Part shown: positions 1 to 7,408 of the stretch, one piece after another | Position numbering within the stretch: the first letter of the stretch is position 1 | Layout: every line of letters begins with the position of its first letter | Notes under the pieces: model-generated | Databases searched by the model: none | What the model saw: the letters and a program-made list of their open reading frames with translations, nothing else | Told to the model about the DNA's origin: nothing | NCBI RefSeq assembly: GCF_003862475.1 | Contig: NZ_RRCO01000002.1 | Location: 186,001-250,000 of the forward strand | Direction: 5' to 3' | Length of the DNA stretch: 64,000 nt | From: Lachnoanaerobaculum gingivalis | GTDB taxonomy: Bacteria > Bacillota > Clostridia > Lachnospirales > Lachnospiraceae | Made by a program: the position numbers and the translations under genes

Positions 1-84
1 AAGAAACTGAGGTTTGTCAGATTCAAAAATATCTTTACAATCTTCAAAAATATCTGCCAAAGAGAGTTGTTTTTGTGATATCAT
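1..84 (-). pseudogene. 5' end of a DDE transposase gene (partial, runs off window)
   Basis: Reading leftwards from an ATG at 84 there are 28 open codons to base 1, beginning MISQKQLSLADIF. A good ribosome binding site (AAGGAG, 93-98 on the complement) precedes the ATG. The opening resembles the N-terminus of DDE transposases (IS5/IS1182-like) common in Lachnospiraceae, which start with a QKQxxLADxF motif. Only the first 28 residues are in the window, so it cannot be said whether the gene is intact. It marks the left edge of a region full of broken genes. The family call is from memory of the N-terminal motif and is moderate. Confidence 0.55.
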
Positions 85-250
85 AGTAATGTCTCCTTTA
101 GGGATGTGGTTTATGGTTTTGTGCAACTCCATTATATCACAGATCTAGAGGAGATTTTTATATTCAGTAACAAAAAAGTGTCGTATTTATACGGCTTTTG
201 GCGTTTCGCAAACGCCTAAATTCTATATTGTATAGAAAGGAGCGGTGCCC
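85..250. other. Intergenic spacer with a short hairpin
   Basis: Divergent spacer between the partial transposase and the broken sirtuin gene. Bases 200-216 form a perfect short hairpin (GGCGTTT/AAACGCC, loop CGC) without a clear U tract. A ribosome binding site (AAAGGAG, 236-242) belongs to the downstream pseudogene. Nothing else is recognisable. Confidence 0.4.
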
Positions 251-999
251 ATGTTTTTCTTTAATAGTAATACCATACAGCATCCCGGAGAAAATATTCC
301 ATACGAAGAGCAAGTTCGTAAATTAAAGGAAAAATTCAAAATGCGGAGGCTATTATGCTGGGTTCCGGCTCCGAACTATCTACTGCCGCGGGCGTTACCT
401 ACAGCGGAGAGCGTTTTCAGAAGTATTTTTTCGACTTTGCCAAAAATATCCTATACAAGATATGTATTCCGGAGGCTTCTTTCCCTTTGAAAGCCCCGAG
501 GAATTTTGGGCATGGTGGAGTAGAAACATTTACTTTAATCGCTATATTTATATCTATTCGGATGTCTATGGAAACATGAAAAAAATAGTGGAGGGAAAGG
601 ACTATTTTGTCTTAACCACCAATGTGGGTCATCAGTTTCAAAAAGCAGGCTTTGAAAAAGAAAGACTCTTTTATACACAGGGGGATTTTGGACTTTTCCA
701 AAGCACCCGCCCCACAGTGGCAAAAACCTACGACAATCAGGAAATCGTGGAGAAGATGCTGGAAGCTTTTATCACTTCCCCGATATGTAAACATTATGGG
801 GATGGTGGAGCCGTCACATTTGGGTAAATCGGTATATGAAAGCACTGAAAAATATCCTTTTTGGAAGATGACATATGACAATAAAAAGGCAATATATGCA
901 TGTTTAAATTATGGAGAAGCTTTCTGTCCTGAGAAGATAAATGGTAGAAGTATCTGTATTGACGGGGATATTGGAGAAGTACTTGCCAAATTGAAATAA
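251..999 (+). pseudogene. Broken Sir2-family (sirtuin) NAD-dependent protein gene
   Basis: Three reading frames together spell one sirtuin-like protein: an N-terminal part from ATG 251 (HPGENIPYEE), the NAD-binding stretch LGSGSELSTAAGVTYSGERF near 355-415, then MYSGGFFPFESPEEFWAWW from 462, the TTNVGHQFQKAGF stretch near 612-655, and the C-terminal NYGEAFCPEK...GDIGEVLAKLK ending at 999. One-base losses are implied near 340 and in the A-run at 442-446. Around 780-830 the protein jumps from the middle to the C-terminus, so the zinc-finger part and much of the catalytic half are deleted. Intact relatives (SirTM-like sirtuins of Firmicutes) are about 270-300 residues. No partner macrodomain or lipoate-ligase gene is next to it. 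It should be non-functional. Confidence 0.75.
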
Positions 1000-1047
1000 G
1001 CTGATTTATGATATGCATATAAAAATCTATAAGTATAGGTGGTAGTC

Positions 1048-1632
1048 ATGGATATTATAATAAAAGAAGCAAAACCTGAAGATGCTAATAAGCTGATTGA
1101 ATACACAAAGATAGTAGGTGCACAAACCGATAATTTAAGTTTTGGCAAAGAGGGAATAGATGGAACGGTTCAGGAAGAGAAAGAATTTATTAAAAGGATA
1201 AACTCAGATCCTAAATCTGTAATGTACTTTGCGTGGAAGAATGAAGATATAGTCGGATGTGCAAATATAAGCGGTATGAAACGCAGGATGAGCCATAGAG
1301 CAAATTTTGCTGTCAGCGTGGTTAAATCAGAATGGGGAAGTGGAATCGGAAGTGCACTTTTAGAAAAATGTATTTCCTTTGCCAAGGATAACGGAATAGA
1401 AATCATAAACCTTGATACTAGAAGTGATAACTTGCGAGCGATTAGCCTATACAAAAAGTTCGGATTTGTGAAAATCGGCCGGATACCTGCCTTTTCAAAA
1501 ATAAACTGTGAGTATATAGATGCGGATTTGATGTATCTGGACTTGAGAGAGAAAATTAATAATAGAAAAATAGAAGCATTTGAAAGATTAGAGACAATAA
1601 GAAGAGAAAATAAAAAAGAAATTGATTTTTAA
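1048..1632 (+). CDS. GNAT-family N-acetyltransferase
   Basis: Predicted 194-aa acetyl-CoA-dependent N-acetyltransferase of the GNAT superfamily, close to the RimJ/RimL/YhhY-type group. The acetyl-CoA loop is visible as EWGSGIGSALLEKCISFAKD (about residues 93-112), followed by INLDTRSDNLRAISLYKKFGF, the usual motif B and the tyrosine-containing C-terminal strand. The ATG at 1048 is preferred over the in-frame GTG at 1039 because AGGTGG at 1037-1042 sits correctly for it. The substrate cannot be told from sequence. It is the one intact gene among several broken ones and ends in its own terminator. Confidence 0.85.
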   Translation: MDIIIKEAKPEDANKLIEYTKIVGAQTDNLSFGKEGIDGTVQEEKEFIKRINSDPKSVMYFAWKNEDIVGCANISGMKRRMSHRANFAVSVVKSEWGSGIGSALLEKCISFAKDNGIEIINLDTRSDNLRAISLYKKFGFVKIGRIPAFSKINCEYIDADLMYLDLREKINNRKIEAFERLETIRRENKKEIDF

Positions 1633-1670
1633 TAAAGAAATAGAGTGGGCAATGAATGAAAAACATCAAA

Positions 1671-1709
1671 AACAGCCTTAATCTCAATAAGTATCAAGGC
1701 TGTTTTTTG
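1671..1709. terminator. Rho-independent terminator (bidirectional)
   Basis: A 9-bp stem (AACAGCCTT, 1671-1679, with AAGGCTGTT, 1696-1704) is followed by a T run on the plus strand and preceded by an A run. It can end the acetyltransferase transcript and, in the other direction, the permease remnant. Confidence 0.8.
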
Positions 1710-1721
1710 TTAAATATTCCT

Positions 1722-2034
1722 CTACCTTCCCGTCTTTATATCAGTACTGTTCAGATAAAGTAATCCTATAGCAAAAGAAATGAAAATATAAAGTATACAA
1801 GTTATTATTACAACAGGTAGATTTATTTCACCGGTTATATTTGTGCTGCCAATAGAGTATATAAGCATTGAAAAAGGTGTTGCGTAGAAAAATCCCTTCA
1901 CGGTGAGGAGAAGACCTAAAATATTTCCGAGGAACGCAAGCCCTACAGGTATTGCAAATGAAGGTATTATCAGCGAAAGCATACACTGAAAACTTGAAAC
2001 GGCAATTATACAAAGTACACTTGCAAATTTTGAA
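1722..2034 (-). pseudogene. C-terminal remnant of an ABC-2/lantibiotic-type permease
   Basis: About 104 residues with three hydrophobic segments (KFASVLCIIAVSSFQCMLSL; GLAFLGNILGLLLTVKGF; LPVVIITCILYIFISFAIGL). They match the C-terminal half of the permeases of lantibiotic-immunity ABC transporters (MutE/EpiG/SpaG-like), which are about 230-250 aa. The N-terminal half is missing: homology stops near 2034, where plus-strand histidine-kinase coding begins. The apparent ATG at 2042 lies within the fusion region and is probably not a native start. The exact permease subfamily is uncertain. Confidence 0.6.
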
Positions 2035-2040
2035 AAAATC

Positions 2041-2485
2041 AAAGTATACTTTACAGGATGTAGCCAAGTTTACAAGGTATTATCTGGATGACTATCCTGT
2101 ACGTACGTATATAGTCGGTGAAGACAGATTGCTTATAGTCGGAAAGTTGAATGCAAAAATATGAAATTTTATTAAACCAAGAACTTTTTGAAAGAGCTAT
2201 TGTAAATCTTTTGAATAATACTTTTCGTCATAACCCAGACGGATGCAGAATATATATAAATCTATATAAAGAAAATAAGAAAACAGTTTTGGAGATAGCG
2301 GAAGCGGAGTACCGGCTGAAATTTTACAAAGACTGAATGAAAAATCATATGCCGAGAGTAAAAGCGTCGGAAAACATGGACTCGGACTTAAGATAGTTAA
2401 GAAGGTAGCATGGTATCATAGATGGAAAGTAAGATTTTATAATGGTGAGGATGTAGGATTTGTGTGTAGGATGGAAATAAAATAG
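2041..2485 (+). pseudogene. C-terminal remnant of a sensor histidine kinase
   Basis: The kinase catalytic domain can be read across three frames: SKYTLQDVAKFTRYYLDDYP (from 2041), then LFERAIVNLLNNTFRHNPDG (N-box, about 2172-2240), then GSGVPAEILQRLNEK and GKHGLGLKIVKKVAWYH (G-boxes, about 2302-2420), ending at TAG 2483-2485. Frameshifts lie near 2150 and 2298. The sensor region, dimerisation helices and phospho-acceptor His are absent. This style of kinase normally accompanies lantibiotic-type ABC transporters like the adjacent permease remnant, but here the two remnants face each other. The last 215 bp are part of the 249-bp repeat that recurs beyond the IS element. Confidence 0.7.
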
Positions 2486-2519
2486 GTAGTAGCTAAGATT
2501 GACAGGGATTTATTATAAT
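2271..2519. repeat. Left copy of 249-bp target-site duplication
   Basis: Bases 2271-2519 recur at 4605-4853 (constant offset 2334) and I see no difference by reading. The copies abut the two ends of the IS1634-family element. IS1634 of Mycoplasma mycoides is known to make long, variable direct repeats of tens to hundreds of bases, so this is read as its target duplication. Confidence 0.9.
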
Positions 2520-4604
2520 CCCATCTTCAACAGTTTGGGAATAGAAAAGTGGCTTGAAACCCTGTATTTACAAGGCTTTAGCCACTTTTTTAAGTATCTA
2601 AAAAATGTTGTATGGAAAGTTCAAGTTGAAATCTTTTTTATTTTTTTATTTAAATCTTTTGGCTGATAGTATTTCTTGTCCAATTCAAGATTAAAGATAG
2701 CATTTAATGACGTTAGTACTTGTGAATTATCATATGTTGACATATAGCATACATCTTCTAAATTAGCTACCTGCATGTTATTCAAAGTTTCTATAACATT
2801 CTCTACAGTGAAATGCGTTCCATACATATCCAGCTTCTTTTCCAGAATCCTATATATTAAAAGAGCTGTGTAACAGACCATAAAGTGTGCTACTATTCGC
2901 TCTCTATTTTGATGAAATACAGGTCTGGCTGAAAAATTGGTTTTCATTATTCTAAAGCAATCTTCTATCTTGTATCTGTTTGAGCTAATTTCTAAGATAT
3001 ACTTAGCTGAATCTTCAAGATTTGTTGCCACTGCATAGAATCCATCATACTTTTCTTCTTCATTTATGGCTTCTTGGTTAAGTTCGTAGGTATCTACAGC
3101 TTTTTCACCGGAGGATGTTGATGTGGTTCGTTTTATAAAACGAGTTATATCATTTGCCCCTTTTTTATAGGTTTCGGGGTCCAGCTTAGTAAGGAGCTTC
3201 TTAGCCCTTTCTATCTGGCGATTTCGTATAAATCTTTGATATTCCATCATTTTTCTTGAGAATGAGACAATGATTTTTTGTGGAACTACGGCCTTTGACT
3301 TAACTTTCTTAATAGTACCATTCTTACATGCCTTTTCTTCATAAAGTCCAAGGTCAAATGCCTTATCAGCAGGGATTATCTTGTATATCCTATCATCGTA
3401 CAGTTCTGCATTAACTTTATCAAACCTATCAAAATCTTTCATTTGCTGAATAGTTGCAGGTTTATCATTAGATAATAGGCGATAATCAATATCACTAAAA
3501 ATAGCTTCTTTTAACGTATTAGAAAGCATCTTTATGGATTGAGTAACAATAAAAGCTCTGCCACCCATAGAATTAAAATTTCTGATATTTAAAGACCCAA
3601 GACCGGCATCAGCACAATAAATAAACTTTTTGCCCTTAAACATAGTTATTAGCTTTTGTTCTAAAGGAATAGCAGTAGTTTGCTCATTATCAGAACCGGA
3701 AGTAATGCACATAGATAGTGGTATACCGTCTTTGTCCATAAATAGTCCCATTTGTACAATAGGATTTGGTCTATGTTCTTTACTCACACCATATTTTCGT
3801 AGACCTTTAGTCACTTCACCGGTTACAGGATCAATATAATCTTCGTCATTTGATTCTATTTCAAAGTAATAGTTTGAGCAGTCAAAAAAACATACCGAGG
3901 TATCTCTCTTTATTAATTTCGTACTTGCATCATATAGATGAGAAATATACTCATCATAATGATCATACATAATGTCAAGTGTACGAAGAATGTGTTCGTA
4001 ACCAAATGTGGGTTGCTCATAAAAGCTAACAAGATTCTGATGAGTACCTAGCTTGGAGTCAGGATTAAGTATACGAGAATAAGTGAGGAATCTATTTACC
4101 AGATTTGGGTCAAACTGTATTCTAGTATCTTTTATTATATTTTTGAAGAAGGCTCCAATCTTGAGATCATGGTAAATTTGCTGAAGGAAAAAATATCCTA
4201 TGTTTAAAAGTTTAGACTTAGATACTAAATCATCTTGATAGGTGATTTTTTCATTAAAGTCAAACTTAAAATCTAAAGCTACCGATTTATTGTTTTTTAA
4301 CTCCTCATTATATCTTTTGACCTCATCAAGAGCGTAAGCCAGAGGGTCAGCGGTAGTTTTTAGAAGTTCGGAATGTTTTCCTATGCGAACCACATTTTTA
4401 GTAGTAGTCTTTTTTCCGTTTCGGATTCCTCTTTGAATAAAATAAGTAGGATCCTTCGATTTTTTGTCATACCAAAGTTTCATACTTCATTATATCATAT
4501 AATACAACAAAATACAACAATAAAATAAAAGAAATTTGACACAGAAAACCCTTTATTTATAAGGCTTTAGAGGCTGTTTGCATGTAACAAACTGTTGAAG
4601 ACCC
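2520..4604 (-). mobile_element. IS1634-family insertion sequence (about 2085 bp)
   Basis: The element is bounded by imperfect terminal inverted repeats sharing TCTTCAACAGTTTG (2524-2537 and the complement at 4588-4601). It contains a single transposase gene on the minus strand. A 10-bp hairpin (AAAAGTGGCT/AGCCACTTTT, 2545-2589) lies between the transposase stop and the left end and would act as a terminator, shielding the element from outside transcription. Both ends are set exactly by the edges of the flanking 249-bp duplication. Nothing suggests decay, so it may still be active. Confidence 0.9.
2621..4483 (-). CDS. IS1634-family transposase
   Basis: 620-aa DDE transposase of the IS1634 branch of the IS4 group. 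Visible parts: an N-terminal DNA-binding region (MKLWYDKKSKDPTYFIQRG), a first acidic motif CFFDCSNYYFE (about residue 197-207), a second at KFIYCADAGLGSLNIRNF (about 286-303), and the C-terminal NRYKIEDCFRIMKTNFSARP (about 503-522), which corresponds to the YREK-type signature carrying the last acidic residue. Length fits the family (550-620 aa). The start ATG at 4483 begins the conserved N-terminus. The gene is uninterrupted and alone in its element. Confidence 0.93.
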   Translation of the reverse strand: MKLWYDKKSKDPTYFIQRGIRNGKKTTTKNVVRIGKHSELLKTTADPLAYALDEVKRYNEELKNNKSVALDFKFDFNEKITYQDDLVSKSKLLNIGYFFLQQIYHDLKIGAFFKNIIKDTRIQFDPNLVNRFLTYSRILNPDSKLGTHQNLVSFYEQPTFGYEHILRTLDIMYDHYDEYISHLYDASTKLIKRDTSVCFFDCSNYYFEIESNDEDYIDPVTGEVTKGLRKYGVSKEHRPNPIVQMGLFMDKDGIPLSMCITSGSDNEQTTAIPLEQKLITMFKGKKFIYCADAGLGSLNIRNFNSMGGRAFIVTQSIKMLSNTLKEAIFSDIDYRLLSNDKPATIQQMKDFDRFDKVNAELYDDRIYKIIPADKAFDLGLYEEKACKNGTIKKVKSKAVVPQKIIVSFSRKMMEYQRFIRNRQIERAKKLLTKLDPETYKKGANDITRFIKRTTSTSSGEKAVDTYELNQEAINEEEKYDGFYAVATNLEDSAKYILEISSNRYKIEDCFRIMKTNFSARPVFHQNRERIVAHFMVCYTALLIYRILEKKLDMYGTHFTVENVIETLNNMQVANLEDVCYMSTYDNSQVLTSLNAIFNLELDKKYYQPKDLNKKIKKIST

Positions 4605-4853
4605 GAAAATAAGAAAACAGTTTTGGAGATAGCGGAAGCGGAGTACCGGCTGAAATTTTACAAAGACTGAATGAAAAATCATATGCCGAGAGTAAAAGCG
4701 TCGGAAAACATGGACTCGGACTTAAGATAGTTAAGAAGGTAGCATGGTATCATAGATGGAAAGTAAGATTTTATAATGGTGAGGATGTAGGATTTGTGTG
4801 TAGGATGGAAATAAAATAGGTAGTAGCTAAGATTGACAGGGATTTATTATAAT
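4605..4853. repeat. Right copy of 249-bp target-site duplication
   Basis: Second copy of the histidine-kinase 3' end, in the same orientation as 2271-2519. It carries the stop codon (4817-4819) but has no start, so it is not a gene. Its right end at 4853 falls between the -35 and -10 elements of the promoter for the toxin-antitoxin-like pair, so the -35 hexamer is supplied by the duplicated segment. Confidence 0.9.
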
Positions 4854-4885
4854 GTTATTCTATAGACACAGGTGGGAATTCCCAC
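4833..4885 (+). promoter_or_regulatory. Promoter and palindromic operator of the toxin-antitoxin-like pair
   Basis: TTGACA (4833-4838), a 17-bp spacer and TATTCT (4856-4861) make a plausible sigma-A promoter. Eleven bases further on is a perfect 14-bp palindrome, GTGGGAATTCCCAC (4872-4885), placed over the start of the transcript. Antitoxins usually repress their own operon through such palindromes, so this is a candidate operator; binding is inferred. Confidence 0.5.
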
Positions 4886-4912
4886 AAAATTAGGTGTTTT
4901 TTAGGGGGATTT

Positions 4913-5155
4913 ATGAATACAAGTGTAAGAGAATATGATGCAAAGTTAGATTCAAAGAAAAGAATTACTTTAAGAGGATGTATATTTGAGTACTACCATG
5001 TTAAAGAGAAAGAAGACGGTACAATACTGCTTGAGCCTCGTGAACTTAGAGAGCCGTTCAGAATTTCTGAAAATACATTACATATGATGGATACAGCAGT
5101 CGAAAATATTAAAGACGGGATTACATCAGATGAAATTGACTTATCTGAGTTCTAA
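4913..5155 (+). CDS. Putative antitoxin of a type II toxin-antitoxin pair
   Basis: Small 80-aa acidic protein, first of a two-gene unit. It begins TSVREYDAKLDSKKRITLRG, which resembles antitoxin-like proteins with a KKRITLRG core, and ends with an acidic tail (SDEIDLSEF). The start ATG at 4913 has a strong site (AGGGGG, 4903-4908). Eight bases separate it from the next gene, and a perfect palindrome lies upstream as a possible operator. The role as antitoxin is inferred from size, gene order and operator; DNA binding and neutralisation are not shown by sequence. Confidence 0.6.
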   Translation: MNTSVREYDAKLDSKKRITLRGCIFEYYHVKEKEDGTILLEPRELREPFRISENTLHMMDTAVENIKDGITSDEIDLSEF

Positions 5156-5163
5156 GGTGAAAT

Positions 5164-5541
5164 ATGTATAAAATAAAATTGGGTGTACCTGAAATGAAAA
5201 ATTTTTGGGATAACCTTTCATCAAAGGTAAAGAATAATACTGCAAATAAGGAAGATGAAAAGCAATATAAGAAGATAGGTAAAGCGTTTAAATTATTGTC
5301 GGAAAATCCTAGATATCCCGGGCTGCAAACGCATGAGATAGACTCTCTATCAAAGAGATACGGATTAAAGGTATGGGAATCATATTTGGAAAATAATACA
5401 CCAAGAGCAGGTAGGATTTTTTGGGTCTATGGACCGGAAAAAAATGATATTACGGTTATCGGATTGGAACCGCATCCTAATGATAAATCTAATGCATACA
5501 AAAAGATTACATTATCTAAATTGGGTGAGGAAGTCGATTAA
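5164..5541 (+). CDS. Putative RelE/ParE-like toxin
   Basis: 125-aa basic protein directly after the putative antitoxin. The N-terminal half is helical (MKNFWDNLSSKVKNN...EKQYKKIGKAFKLLSENP), and the C-terminal half contains a beta-rich stretch with RAGRIFWVYGPEKNDITVIG and LEPHPNDKSNAYKKITLS. Conserved arginines and a terminal beta/Lys-Arg pattern fit the RelE/ParE/HigB fold of mRNA interferases and gyrase toxins, but no catalytic set can be named with certainty. AAGGTGA (5154-5160) serves as ribosome site. A convergent terminator follows immediately. Confidence 0.55.
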   Translation: MYKIKLGVPEMKNFWDNLSSKVKNNTANKEDEKQYKKIGKAFKLLSENPRYPGLQTHEIDSLSKRYGLKVWESYLENNTPRAGRIFWVYGPEKNDITVIGLEPHPNDKSNAYKKITLSKLGEEVD

Positions 5542-5543
5542 AA

Positions 5544-5569
5544 AATAAGAGGGCAAGTACCCTCTTATT
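5544..5569. terminator. Bidirectional terminator between convergent genes
   Basis: Perfect 10-bp stem AATAAGAGGG/CCCTCTTATT (5544-5553 with 5560-5569), loop of 6, with A-rich and T-rich flanks. It overlaps the stop codon of the minus-strand XRE gene (5565-5567) and serves both it and the toxin-like gene. Confidence 0.8.
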
Positions 5570-5762
5570 CTTCTTCCCAGAACAATTCATCTAAAGTCTT
5601 ATCAAGTGCGTGGCAGATGGATAGGCAAAGACGAATGGTGGGATTGTAGTCTCCCTTTTCTATAGCATTTATAGTTTGGCGGCTCACACCTACTATATCT
5701 GCAAGCTGCTGTTGAGAGAGGTCTTTGGCGGCTCTGGCGGATTTTAATTTAAGGTTTTTCAT
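5565..5762 (-). CDS. XRE-family transcriptional regulator (65 aa, single HTH)
   Basis: Almost the whole 65-aa protein is a Cro/CI-type helix-turn-helix: LSQQQLADIVGVSRQTINAI (about residues 14-33) covers helices 2 and 3. It belongs to the short YozG-like regulators that start MKNLKLKSARAAKDLSQ. The gene follows the membrane-protein gene by 9 bases on the same strand, a pairing often seen in Firmicutes, where the two are thought to act together. GGGAG (5767-5771 on the complement) gives a ribosome site. The regulon is unknown; autoregulation is likely. Confidence 0.85.
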   Translation of the reverse strand: MKNLKLKSARAAKDLSQQQLADIVGVSRQTINAIEKGDYNPTIRLCLSICHALDKTLDELFWEEE

Positions 5763-5771
5763 AGTTCTCCC

Positions 5772-6278
5772 TTATTCCTCATCTTTTTTACATCTGTCTA
5801 TAATCAATTTTATTACCAAGTTTAAAGCTAAAATAATAATGGCAACAGCTGCAATAAAATTTATGCCTTCTCTAAACTGTAATACTCCGTCTTTAAACAA
5901 TGTGTGATCTGATACAGGCCTTATTAAGTAGTAGGCATTTAATAAAAAAATAATGATATAGGTGATAAATTGCTTTATATAATTATTCTTTTTATAACTG
6001 CCACAGGCGTCATTAAAAATAATATAAGTATTCAGCACAATACCTGATATAAAAAGTATTATAACACTTATAAGATCATTTGAAACAGGTAATGATACAG
6101 TATCTTTTGTGAATACGTGTAAAATTGAAAGTATCATTACGGTAAAGTATGCATAAGTATAACCACGTCCTCTGACAGCCAACTGTCTTTCGTCATATTC
6201 TTCTTTTGACTTTTTTGAATTGAAAGCCAAAACTCCAAATACACCTACAAAAAATAAACCAATCATAATATATTCCAT
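5772..6278 (-). CDS. Membrane protein paired with XRE regulator
   Basis: 168 aa, with about five predicted membrane helices: an N-terminal one (MIGLFFVGVFGVLAF), then YAYFTVMILSILHVF, LISVIILFISGIVLNTYIIF, FITYIIIFLLNAYYLI and a C-terminal IAAVAIIILALNLVIKLII. A conserved-looking YDERQLAVRGRGY loop follows helix 1; the DERQ motif is typical of small membrane proteins encoded beside XRE regulators. The ATG at 6278 is chosen over the longer reading from 6305 because AAAGGAG stands just ahead of it on the complement. The function is unknown. It is the first gene of a two-gene operon. Confidence 0.75.
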   Translation of the reverse strand: MEYIMIGLFFVGVFGVLAFNSKKSKEEYDERQLAVRGRGYTYAYFTVMILSILHVFTKDTVSLPVSNDLISVIILFISGIVLNTYIIFNDACGSYKKNNYIKQFITYIIIFLLNAYYLIRPVSDHTLFKDGVLQFREGINFIAAVAIIILALNLVIKLIIDRCKKDEE

Positions 6279-6444
6279 AAAAACTCCTTTCAGACAAAAT
6301 GTCATATATGTTTTACATCATCAATATAACTCTTTAGTTACATTATATCAAGTATATTTTACTTTATGTAAAATTATGGGCTTGCTTAAAGTATATATAA
6401 TTGATATAAATAGGGTGTATAAAATATAGAAAGGATGTTTTTCT

Positions 6445-7260
6445 ATGAAAAAAAATGGAGTTATCATCTTGGCTGTTGTCTGCGGCATTGTTCTTTTTGC
6501 TTTTGCTAAAGCCGGATTTTTACAAGATAAATATTACGGTGTATTTATAGGTATCAGTAAAGAAGACGGGATGAAGCTTAATAATTACGAAGTTCTGGTT
6601 CTTGAACCGACTGAATTTAATAAGGATGATATAAAGAAACTACATGAGAAGAATAAAAAAATATATGCCTATCTTAATATAGGGTCTTTGGAAAGCTACC
6701 GTCAATACTATGAGAAGTTTAAAGGTAAAGTCTTGGGGAATTATGAGAACTGGAAAGATGAGTACTGGATGGATGTTTCTGATAAGGAATGGCAGAATCT
6801 TGTTGTAGATGAACTTGGAGAAAATATCGCAGATAAGGGTTTTGACGGATTTTTTATAGATAACTGTGATGTATATTATCAATTTAAGGATGAAAATATC
6901 TTTAACGGACTTTGTTCTACTTTGAAGGGCCTTCAAAAATATAATCTTGATATTATAATCAATGGTGGAGATACTTTTGTGAGTAAATGCATTGATGAAA
7001 AAATTGCAAAGGATATGTTTGACGGTGTTAATCAAGAAAGTGTATTTACCGATATAGACTTTGAGCATAAAACTTATAATAAAAAGAGCATAGAAGAACG
7101 AGAATATTTTACAAAATACTTGAAAAAAGTGAATTCGTGTGGATTAAAAGTATTTCTACTGGAATATGGGGCTGACAGTAAACTTAAAAATGAGATAGAA
7201 AGATATTGTATTGAAAACGATTTCCATTGGTACAATGCGAAAAATATTGAGCTGAGGTAG
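6445..7260 (+). CDS. Secreted GH114-like glycosidase (TM1410-related)
   Basis: 271 aa. Residues 1-25 are a signal peptide or membrane anchor (KKNGVIILAVVCGIVLFAFA). The rest is a TIM-barrel-like domain of the GH114/TM1410 type: YYGVFIGISKEDGMKLNNYE, KKIYAYLNIGSLESYR (about 72-87), WMDVSDKEWQNLVVDEL, then DGFFIDNCDVYYQ (about 135-147), which holds the conserved acidic residues. Members of this group act on alpha-1,4-galactosaminoglycans (polygalactosaminidase) in the few studied cases; the actual substrate here is inferred only. AAAGGATG at 6430-6437 is the ribosome site. The gene stands alone. Confidence 0.75.
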   Translation: MKKNGVIILAVVCGIVLFAFAKAGFLQDKYYGVFIGISKEDGMKLNNYEVLVLEPTEFNKDDIKKLHEKNKKIYAYLNIGSLESYRQYYEKFKGKVLGNYENWKDEYWMDVSDKEWQNLVVDELGENIADKGFDGFFIDNCDVYYQFKDENIFNGLCSTLKGLQKYNLDIIINGGDTFVSKCIDEKIAKDMFDGVNQESVFTDIDFEHKTYNKKSIEEREYFTKYLKKVNSCGLKVFLLEYGADSKLKNEIERYCIENDFHWYNAKNIELR

Positions 7261-7263
7261 GTA

Positions 7264-7291
7264 ATGGCTATACCCAAAGGGGCATAGCCAT
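7264..7291 (+). terminator. Hairpin after the GH114-like gene
   Basis: Stem ATGGCTAT/ATAGCCAT with inner CCC/GGG pairing lies 4 bases after the stop codon. There is no U tract, so termination would be weak. Confidence 0.45.
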
Positions 7292-7408
7292 ATTGCATAA
7301 AAATTTAGTTTTATGTACTGACTTTGTTTACTAAAATACTAAAATACATACCTGGTGTAAATTTTAATCATTTACAGATACTGATTTGAATTACTTGAAG
7401 GGAGAAAA

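Noticed and set aside
4605-4819. Second copy of kinase C-terminus as a gene
   Set aside because: No start codon or ribosome site; it is the target-site duplication of the IS element.
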